Below are positions 52,880-59,202 of a stretch of 59,202 bases of DNA, one piece after another. Under the pieces are notes generated by a model. It was given only the letters and a program-made list of their open reading frames with translations, searched no databases and was not told the DNA's origin. The stretch lies in the NCBI GenBank assembly GCA_900317305.1, contig ONGG01000008.1, forward strand, positions 1 through 59,202, in the 5' to 3' direction. This DNA is from an uncultured Prevotellaceae bacterium (lineage in GTDB: Bacteria; Bacteroidota; Bacteroidia; Bacteroidales; Bacteroidaceae). Every line of letters starts with the position of its first letter. Positions within the stretch are counted from its first letter, which is position 1. The position numbers and the translations under genes were made by a program.

Positions 52880-53730
52880 TGCTGTGGGGCTTTGTGTTTC
52901 ACAATGATATCCATGAGCGTGACAGAGGCATCCTCCATCTGTGCCGTAAGCATTTCGATCTTAGTGAGGATGAAATTGTAGAACAACTGCAGGATAAGCG
53001 CCACGATGATACCGAAGATGGTGGTGATGAGCGCCACCTTCATACCATCGGCCACAATGGTGGGATTGATGTCGCCCGCCTGCTGTATCTGGTCGAAAGC
53101 CATGACCATACCGATGACGGTGCCTAGGAATCCGAGCGAAGGAGCGATGGCGATGAAAAGCGTTATCCACGAGCACCCTTTCTCGAGGTTGGCCACCTGC
53201 ACCTGTCCGTAGGACTGGATGGAGCGTTCGATATTCTCGATGCTCTCGCCGATACGCATCAGACCTTGGTAACAGATGGAGGCCACCGGTCCGCGGGTCT
53301 CACGGCAAAGGTCCTTTGCCCCCTCCACGTCGCCAGCCGCCACTTTCTCGTCGATATCGGCCAGGAGCCGTCGGGAGTTGATTTCCGACAAGGTGAGATA
53401 GATGATACGCTCGATACAGAAAGCCAAGCCGAGGATAAGGGCCAATGCCACGAGTGACATGAATCCGGCATTTCCTTCGATGAACTTGCGTTTGAGCGAC
53501 TTGTATACTCCTTCGCTCTCACCTTCTTCGGCAGCCTCGGCCGCCTCGATGGCCTCTGCCTGTGCGATGTCGTCGGCCACGAGCGAGTCGACAGCGGCAT
53601 TATCCTCATATTGTGCTGCGATTTCCTCGAAATCGGGTATGCTGCTCTTTTCTTCCTGGGCTGGTGCCAAGGTGATGTTGGCAGCAAGCAGTGCCATGAT
53701 GCAGAGCCATCTTACGATCAGATGTTTCAT
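52876..53730 (-). CDS. exbB: ExbB/TolQ/MotA-type proton channel protein with N-terminal extension
   Basis: The start at 53730 gives MKHLIVRWLCIMALLAANIT, a signal-like segment ending LAPAQ; the in-frame extension to 53832 has no support. A Glu/Ala-rich periplasmic stretch (about 25-70) precedes the three membrane helices (about 85-105, 185-210 and 225-250). The TolQ/ExbB motifs are present: EKGCSWITLFIAIAPSLGFLGTVIGMV and KVALITTIFGIIVALILQLFYN. It forms the pentameric channel with ExbD. It heads a four-gene operon with a strong promoter; no tonB is present here. Confidence 0.92.
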   Translation of the reverse strand: MKHLIVRWLCIMALLAANITLAPAQEEKSSIPDFEEIAAQYEDNAAVDSLVADDIAQAEAIEAAEAAEEGESEGVYKSLKRKFIEGNAGFMSLVALALILGLAFCIERIIYLTLSEINSRRLLADIDEKVAAGDVEGAKDLCRETRGPVASICYQGLMRIGESIENIERSIQSYGQVQVANLEKGCSWITLFIAIAPSLGFLGTVIGMVMAFDQIQQAGDINPTIVADGMKVALITTIFGIIVALILQLFYNFILTKIEMLTAQMEDASVTLMDIIVKHKAPQQ

Positions 53731-53829
53731 TTTGTTTTGGTTGCGATGGGCTGTTCCATCTCTGAAGTTTGACAATGAACAAGTTGGTGTTAAGCCCCAT
53801 CGGCCATGATGTTGACCGAAGAGGCATTG

Positions 53830-53861
53830 CAAAGGTACGATGAAGCGAACGAATAACCAAA
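53830..53861 (-). promoter_or_regulatory. exbB operon promoter
   Basis: On the minus strand TTTG (53858-53861), a 20-base spacer and TACCTTTG (53830-53837) fit the consensus; the 5' leader is about 95 bases. Confidence 0.75.
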
Positions 53862-53902
53862 TTATTCAAGCCATTTTAACATGTGGGGCACCTGCGGGGC
53901 AA

Positions 53903-56900
53903 TTATAATGCCGTTATCACGACCTTTGGTTGCTGTCCACGGGCATCCTCTGTCTTCCATGAAATGGTGATGGTGGTGCGCTCGCCAGGCATCAGAGTGA
54001 CATAGTTGTCGCTGTAGAGAACGGGCAAAATCTGCTCGCCATCGGCACCCACTAGGTTCAATCGGAGGAATGTGGCGGGCACGCGACTCTTGTTGTGCAA
54101 GACAACCTGCGCCACCTGACTGTTGCCAGTGGTCCTGAGCGCCACCTGCTGCTCCACCTCCGCTTTCGGCACAGAGGCGAGCGCCCGGTAATTGTTCTCC
54201 TCACGTGCCATGACATAGAGGTTCTCCGACACGACACCTGTCTTGTCGGTGAGTTGCAGACGCAGGTAGTAGACATCGGATGGTGGAGTTGACAAGATGC
54301 TCGACGGCCTGAGCCAAGCAGTTGTGGTGTCGGCATTGCCCCACACACGCCCCTTCCTCTGACACACTTTTTTACCATTGATGTCGAAGACAGTGGCGAT
54401 AGCCGTGAGACTGGCAGCAGGAGCCTTGGAAATATTGGCCAAAATGCCATCAGGCACTGGTAACGAACGGCAGACCACCTCTATACTATCGGTGAGCGCA
54501 TTGTATTGGATATGAAGCGGTTCGCAGGCTTTCTTCGAACCGAAGTAAGCCGCCGTAGGCTCAAAATAATAGTCGTAGGTCTGCCACACCATTGAGGGCC
54601 AGCACGGATGACTCATCCAGAGCAGCATGCCCGCCCGGCTTTTGCTTGTAGACTCGAACATCGCCCTATAGCCGTTGTAGTTGATCAACTGCGCCCATCG
54701 GGTGAACTCCTCGGCACTCGATGCCTGTCCGAAGCCCTCGCTCACCAAGCGGTTGAACTCGGCCGCTCTCTGTGCTCCCATCAAGGTGTAGTCGTGCTGT
54801 CCCCACTCCACCGACTGAGGCCATAGCGCCTCCTTGCTCAGCGTCCTGGAGAGACTCTCGAAGTTCATCACATTGGGCATTCCCCTCTCGGAGTGAATCT
54901 TACCCGTCTGACGAGAGAAATACTCCTTGATGGGCAGTGCCCTATAGGGACCGCCACCGCTCACGCCCTGGCCCGATGAATGGGAGATAAACTCCATACC
55001 CGGAGCCAGTGTGTGGACATACTCGCGCAGTTTGCGGTCGATGGCCTCGGGCGGGAAACCCTCGTTTCGCCCGCAATAGAGCGCGATGCTGGCATGACTG
55101 CGTATGCGACGAAGGTAATCCTTGGCATTACTGAGGAAGAGCACATTATCGTAGGGGTCGGGACCATCGGCAGGGTTGGCGAGCCAGAAATCCTGCCAAA
55201 TCATGACCCCGTATTTGTCGCAAGCCTCATAAAACGCCTCGTCGGCCACCTGCCCCACCCAATCGCGGATCATGGTGAAGTTCATATCACGGTGATACCC
55301 GACGGCGATGTCATATTCCCGTGACCGGTAGAGCAGGTTGTGCTCATCGAATCCCCAGTTGCCACCCAACGGCACGAACCGCTGTCCGTTGACGAAGATA
55401 CGCAGCGAATCCTTGAGTCCCACATATCTCATCTCGCGCAGTCCGGCCTTGAAATCAATGGACGACGCCTCACCCACATCGGGTTTGAAGGTGAAGCCCG
55501 CATCGTAGAGATATGGCTCACCATAGCCATTGGGCCACCAGAGCCGGAAGCCACTGCCAGAGAGTTGTGCGAACTGCCCGGGGTCGAAGGTTACCTCTTC
55601 CTCGGCATGCGCTGGGATGGTGAGCGGCTTTTCGAAGCGTACGTCACCGATAAAGCCACAAAGTGTTCCCTTCACCGGGAGGCTGGCGTGGTTGTGTACG
55701 AAGACCGATGGCTTGACATGAGCCGTTTTCCCATCGGCCGACAGTGTAGTTTCCACATAAGGATCGCTCACGCTCACCATTCCCGTAGCCGAGAGATAGA
55801 CCTCGTTCCAGATGCCTGTCTCTCGACCACGCACGGTAGTGATCCAGTCCCACCCTATCGTGGCATGGAAAGTGGGGTTGTCGGCACCAAGGATACCGCC
55901 ATTGAACTGCGTGGTGTTCTCGTCCTTCTCCTTTACGGCACCAAAATGCTCATTGCAGATCATCTCCACTGCCAGGTAGTTGGTGCCCTTGTTGAGTAAT
56001 CCCGTAACATTGAACCGGCCGCGCATGAATGCGCCATCGATGCGTCCAAGGCGTTGGCCGTTGAGAAAGACATTGGCCTTCCAGTTGATACCATCGAAGT
56101 TGAGCCATAGTTGTTGGCCATTCAGTTCACTTGAAACCTCGAACTCGTCGCGGTACCAGAAATTGGAGCGGAAAAACGACTCCGAAATCTGGTCTACATC
56201 ATCGGCGTAGTTGGGATCGGGCACTGCCCCGATGTTCATATATGAGGCCAGTACGGTGCCCGGTACGGTAGCCACGACCCAATCGTAGCAGTCGTATCCG
56301 GCGGTGGCTATCTGCTCGCCCGAAGCATTCACCTCGGAAGCCCGCTGCAACATCCACCGTCCACCGCTCAGCATCCATTTCCCGTTGCACATTCCTGCCA
56401 TGGAGTGGGGAGTATACACCACTTTCTGGCGGGCCATCACCTGCATCTCGCGGAGCGCATAGCACCCACCCTCGCCCGGCTCGAGCAACAGCAGCCTCAC
56501 ATAGCGTGCCGATGTATTCAGGTCGGTAGGCGTATCGCCATTCAGGTCGGCCACTTTGCGCCAATTTTTGGCATCTTCGGAAACCTCGACGGCACCCCTT
56601 TTGGGAGCATGGAACCAATCCAGACGAAGTTGTTCGATGGGAAGGCTCTTCCCTAGGTCGGTATAGATCCATTGGGTTCCTCCCCCGTTGCTAACCCACA
56701 TGCTGCTGAACTGCCGTGAGGGCATCACCTCTACTGCATTCTTCTCATTATCGAGGAACGACAGTTCGTGCACGTCCCAGTGTGCAGCACCATCCATATC
56801 GAAGAGCAGACGGAAGTGCTGGGTACTCACCATCTTTGAATGAAAGCCATCGGCAGCCCTCGGCAGTTGGAAGCGGATGGTCTCATCCAGTCTTCTGGCG

Positions 56901-57514
56901 GGCAGCATGTCGGCCGACTCCTGCTTGTTGGGGTCGGAATGCAACTGATAGTGCAATGGCTGTCCGGGCAATTTGTCGCCTTTCAGTTCGCCAATGGTCT
57001 GCCAATGCTGTCCGTCATCAGAGGTCTGACAACGTAGTGTATAGCCTTTCGTGGCCACCTTCTCATCATAGGCCACCAATCCCTGGATACGGATTTGCGC
57101 TGCCTCGACCCATATATCGCCACCCCAGTCGTATTGCAGCCAGGTGTGCGCCCCCATGAGGATGTTGCGTGAGTAAGGACCACCGTCGATGGCCCATTCC
57201 GCCTCACGACGGGGCAAAAATCCGTCAGGGGTAGAAACTTGGAGCGTGGCAGGGTGGCTATTGTCCTTGATGCCATCGGTCACCAGATGAGCCGTGTGGT
57301 TGTAGTCGCATGCCGACGAGGCATAGGCCTTGCGATGCAGCGCCACATTGGTCAAGGTCTGTCCATTTTCCACCCAACTCACGGTAGGTGCGAAATACTC
57401 GGATGGGGCACCTGGATATTGTCCGATGCCACGTGTGGGTTGCGTGTCGGTAGGGGCACCATCGCCCGAAGTAGTCACCGCCATCAGACTGGCTATTAAC
57501 AACATGCTGTTCAT
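53903..57514 (-). CDS. secreted GH2 glycosidase with F5/8 type C domain (beta-mannosidase/exo-glucosaminidase-like)
   Basis: The 1203-residue protein has a short signal peptide (MNSMLLIASLMAVTTSGDG) and an F5/8 type C carbohydrate-binding domain (about 45-190, NVALHRKAYASSACDYNHTA and KGYTLRCQTSDDGQHW), then a second discoidin-like region (about 250-360). The GH2 part follows: sugar-binding beta sandwich (FWYRDEFEVSSELNGQQLWL and NVFLNGQRLGRIDGAF), immunoglobulin-like domain, and a catalytic barrel with acid/base Glu818 in YCGRNEG and nucleophile Glu876 in SERGMPN. The arrangement matches GH2 enzymes of the beta-mannosidase and exo-beta-glucosaminidase branch rather than beta-galactosidases. 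The specificity cannot be fixed. It overlaps no gene but is 34 bases after the GH27 gene, so they share a transcript. Confidence 0.85.
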   Translation of the reverse strand: MNSMLLIASLMAVTTSGDGAPTDTQPTRGIGQYPGAPSEYFAPTVSWVENGQTLTNVALHRKAYASSACDYNHTAHLVTDGIKDNSHPATLQVSTPDGFLPRREAEWAIDGGPYSRNILMGAHTWLQYDWGGDIWVEAAQIRIQGLVAYDEKVATKGYTLRCQTSDDGQHWQTIGELKGDKLPGQPLHYQLHSDPNKQESADMLPARRLDETIRFQLPRAADGFHSKMVSTQHFRLLFDMDGAAHWDVHELSFLDNEKNAVEVMPSRQFSSMWVSNGGGTQWIYTDLGKSLPIEQLRLDWFHAPKRGAVEVSEDAKNWRKVADLNGDTPTDLNTSARYVRLLLLEPGEGGCYALREMQVMARQKVVYTPHSMAGMCNGKWMLSGGRWMLQRASEVNASGEQIATAGYDCYDWVVATVPGTVLASYMNIGAVPDPNYADDVDQISESFFRSNFWYRDEFEVSSELNGQQLWLNFDGINWKANVFLNGQRLGRIDGAFMRGRFNVTGLLNKGTNYLAVEMICNEHFGAVKEKDENTTQFNGGILGADNPTFHATIGWDWITTVRGRETGIWNEVYLSATGMVSVSDPYVETTLSADGKTAHVKPSVFVHNHASLPVKGTLCGFIGDVRFEKPLTIPAHAEEEVTFDPGQFAQLSGSGFRLWWPNGYGEPYLYDAGFTFKPDVGEASSIDFKAGLREMRYVGLKDSLRIFVNGQRFVPLGGNWGFDEHNLLYRSREYDIAVGYHRDMNFTMIRDWVGQVADEAFYEACDKYGVMIWQDFWLANPADGPDPYDNVLFLSNAKDYLRRIRSHASIALYCGRNEGFPPEAIDRKLREYVHTLAPGMEFISHSSGQGVSGGGPYRALPIKEYFSRQTGKIHSERGMPNVMNFESLSRTLSKEALWPQSVEWGQHDYTLMGAQRAAEFNRLVSEGFGQASSAEEFTRWAQLINYNGYRAMFESTSKSRAGMLLWMSHPCWPSMVWQTYDYYFEPTAAYFGSKKACEPLHIQYNALTDSIEVVCRSLPVPDGILANISKAPAASLTAIATVFDINGKKVCQRKGRVWGNADTTTAWLRPSSILSTPPSDVYYLRLQLTDKTGVVSENLYVMAREENNYRALASVPKAEVEQQVALRTTGNSQVAQVVLHNKSRVPATFLRLNLVGADGEQILPVLYSDNYVTLMPGERTTITISWKTEDARGQQPKVVITAL

Positions 57515-57548
57515 GGTATATGCAATGATTTGAAAAAAGTCATAAAAA

Positions 57549-58781
57549 CTATTGAGCGATCAGGCGATAGGAGATGACATCACGTGCTTTGACTGTGAGT
57601 TTGCGCTCCACCTTGTTTTTCAGTGAGGTCTTGCCCTCCATCTTATGCGTCCAAAGATTAAAGACCTTATATTGCCTGGTATTGAATGTGGTACTCAGTC
57701 GGCTCACCTCGCTATCGGTGAGATTGAAATCCTGCCAGTTGAGCGAATACGATATGTCTTTTCTTGTGGGATTGAGGATGGTAAAAGCCCAGTCACCACC
57801 AGCAAGAGGCTTGAACCAGAACTGCAGTCCGTCGTGGTCGCAGAAGTGTAGTCCCTGCACGCCCAATGTGTCCTGGTCGATGGCAATCATCTCCTTATTC
57901 ATGATAATATTGCGGGTGGCATCACTCATCGAGCGCAGGTCGTTGCCCAGGATCAACGGACTGGCCATCATGCACCACATGGTGAAATGTGCACGGTCCT
58001 CGTTCTCGGTCATACCATTTCCCACCTCGAGCATATCGGGGTCGTTCCAGTAACCTTTTCCTGCATACTGACGAAGCGTGTCATTGAGTTGAATGCATTG
58101 CATCACGCCAAACTGCGTGTATCCCGGGAAGATGCGCAGTGAGTCGAAGTCACACCAGATATCGGGAGTGGTGCGCCAGGAGTGCCCCACCTCTCTCGCC
58201 CATCTCCAAGGATGGCTGTTTCCCCACTCGCACATACTGAGGAAGATGGGCCGCCCGGCAGCACGAAGCGCGTCGCTGATGAGCTGATAAGCACCCTGCG
58301 GATTGATGTTGGTGGTGTTGCACCAGTCGTATTTCAGATAATCCACTCCCCACCGCGCATATTGGATTGCATCTTGATACTCATGGCCGAGTGAGCCAGG
58401 CATTCCCGCACAGGTACCTGTTCCCGCATCGCTGTAGATTCCCAGTTTCAGGCCCTTGGCATGCAGGTAATCGGCCACTGCCTTCATTCCGTTGGGAAAT
58501 TTGGCGGGATCGGCCTGTATGAATCCGTTCTCATCGCGCTGTCCATGCCAGCAGTCGTCGATATTGATATAGGTGTATCCTGCATCGCGCAGGCCGCTTT
58601 CGACCATGGCATCGGCAATACCCTTGATGATATCCTCGGAGATGTTTCCCTGGAATTTATTCCATGTACTCCACCCCATCTGTGGGGTGTCGGCCAAATG
58701 TTCCCATTTCTGTGCTTTCAGAGGCAGTGCCAACAAGGCAAGCATACCACAGAGAAGTGCTATTCTTTGCATAGTTTTCAT
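57549..58781 (-). CDS. secreted GH27 alpha-galactosidase
   Basis: The 410-residue protein has a signal peptide (MKTMQRIALLCGMLALLALP then LKAQ) and the GH27 barrel: TPQMGWSTWNKFQGNI, YINIDDCWHG, the nucleophile Asp152 in YLKYDWCNTTN and the acid/base Asp249 in YWNDPDMLEVGN. A C-terminal beta domain (about 320-410) follows. It removes alpha-1,6- or other terminal galactose, for example from galactomannan or raffinose-type sugars. GH27 also contains alpha-N-acetylgalactosaminidases. It sits between two GH2-type genes on the same strand. Confidence 0.93.
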   Translation of the reverse strand: MKTMQRIALLCGMLALLALPLKAQKWEHLADTPQMGWSTWNKFQGNISEDIIKGIADAMVESGLRDAGYTYINIDDCWHGQRDENGFIQADPAKFPNGMKAVADYLHAKGLKLGIYSDAGTGTCAGMPGSLGHEYQDAIQYARWGVDYLKYDWCNTTNINPQGAYQLISDALRAAGRPIFLSMCEWGNSHPWRWAREVGHSWRTTPDIWCDFDSLRIFPGYTQFGVMQCIQLNDTLRQYAGKGYWNDPDMLEVGNGMTENEDRAHFTMWCMMASPLILGNDLRSMSDATRNIIMNKEMIAIDQDTLGVQGLHFCDHDGLQFWFKPLAGGDWAFTILNPTRKDISYSLNWQDFNLTDSEVSRLSTTFNTRQYKVFNLWTHKMEGKTSLKNKVERKLTVKARDVISYRLIAQ

Positions 58782-58797
58782 GATGAATTGATTTTTT

Positions 58798-58813
58798 GGA
58801 GTTCAGGAGTTCA
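58798..58813. repeat. 8-bp microrepeat (GGAGTTCA), two units
   Basis: Two GGAGTTCA units followed by GACATTA lie between the GH2-type and GH27 genes. The unit and the tail match the array at 34706. Confidence 0.75.
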
Positions 58814-58841
58814 GACATTATGTCACTCTACCTGGACAATA

Positions 58842-59202
58842 TTATTTGGTATTGATGATGATTGTTCCGGATTTCAGTTGATCGGCAGAGCACGAAAGCG
58901 TAAGCAACGATGGAGTGTGAGCGCTTTGCACCAGCACCTGTGCCAGTCCGTTGAAGGCGGGGATGCTGAACTCACGGCAGTCGTTCGTCTTAGGATGGTC
59001 GGCCCCCAGGTATGACGGGTCGCCATTGCCCACACCGAGGATGCGCCCGTCGCCCTCCAGGCGGAAGGTGAGCATCGGACAGGCATCGGGAACCACACGT
59101 CCCTTGTTGTCCTGCACCTCCACCGTCACCACCGCCACGTCGCGTCCGTCGGCAGCAATGGTGATGTGTTCGGTTTTCAGCACCACCTTGGCGGCAGGTT
59201 TT
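58842..59202 (-). CDS. GH2 beta-galactosidase-type protein, C-terminal fragment (cut by window edge)
   Basis: The frame is open to the right edge (the last visible residues upstream are KPAAKVVLKTEHI). The part seen is an immunoglobulin/Big-like domain: VVTVEVQDNKGRVVPDACPMLTFRLEGDGRILGVGNGDP followed by SIPAFNGLAQVLVQS, the usual C-terminal domain of Bacteroidetes GH2 beta-galactosidases after DUF4982. The internal GTG is not taken as a start. Together with the GH27 and GH2 genes it suggests a glycan-degradation operon that begins outside the window. Confidence 0.75.
   Translation of the reverse strand, partial: KPAAKVVLKTEHITIAADGRDVAVVTVEVQDNKGRVVPDACPMLTFRLEGDGRILGVGNGDPSYLGADHPKTNDCREFSIPAFNGLAQVLVQSAHTPSLLTLSCSADQLKSGTIIINTK

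Overview
The window comes from a member of the Bacteroidales, most likely Prevotellaceae. The reasons are the promoter style (TTTG, about 19-20 bases, then TAnnTTTG; no obvious Shine-Dalgarno sites), a Rho factor with a long disordered insert, an OmpA-family lipoprotein built like the type IX secretion protein PorE, an ECF sigma factor paired with an anti-sigma/beta-barrel fusion, DUF4295 next to rpmG, and many glycan enzymes. No rRNA, tRNA, CRISPR array, phage or insertion sequence was seen. Calls rest on reading the sequence and on recall of protein families; no database search was run.

Layout. 1-5.5 kb: beta-mannan disaccharide module (end of a GH130 mannosylglucose phosphorylase, a sugar symporter, a mannobiose 2-epimerase, a secreted acetylesterase, and a convergent mannose-6-phosphate isomerase). 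The symporter and the esterase each carry one frameshift. 5.6-11.4 kb: small PDZ-like secreted protein, bifunctional proline catabolic enzyme, EamA transporter, PepSY-like protein. 11.7-12.4 kb: rpmB-rpmG-DUF4295. 12.5-17.5 kb: a very large two-module sensor kinase, its response regulator and a small membrane protein. 17.6-19.4 kb: KDPG aldolase and KDG kinase (hexuronate breakdown). 19.7-21.2 kb: a small KPE-type peptide gene beside a truncated surface-protein remnant, then nudC. 21.2-28.4 kb: leucine/isoleucine operon (leuA, leuC, leuD, a second synthase, leuB, a TPR protein) preceded by what looks like a complete transcription attenuator. 28.4-37 kb: SGNH esterase, dnaB, engB, an ABC-F ATPase, a two-domain esterase and rho. 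37.1-42.7 kb: envelope-stress-type operon (lipoprotein, ECF sigma factor, dual-membrane anti-sigma factor), a large TPR protein and a solute-binding lipoprotein. 43-50.6 kb: LUD protein, topoisomerase III, PorE-like protein, RsmF-like methyltransferase, thyA, folA. 50.7-53.9 kb: Lrp regulator and an exbB/exbD cluster. 53.9 kb to the end: a GH2 enzyme with an F5/8 domain, a GH27 alpha-galactosidase and the end of another GH2-type protein.

How parts work together. Mannobiose is imported, epimerised to mannosylglucose, and split by phosphorolysis to mannose-1-phosphate and glucose; ManA links mannose phosphates to glycolysis. The right-edge glycosidases would suit debranching of galactose- and mannose-containing glycans. 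The leu operon appears to be controlled by ribosome stalling at Ile/Leu codons of a leader peptide. The sigma/anti-sigma pair could sense outer-membrane state across both membranes.

Main unusual signals: the leu attenuator, the anti-sigma/beta-barrel fusion with a DNA-repeat-encoded linker, several families of 7-9 bp tandem microrepeats sitting at gene ends, and a 78-bp tandem duplication that ends in the promoter of the LUD-topB genes.
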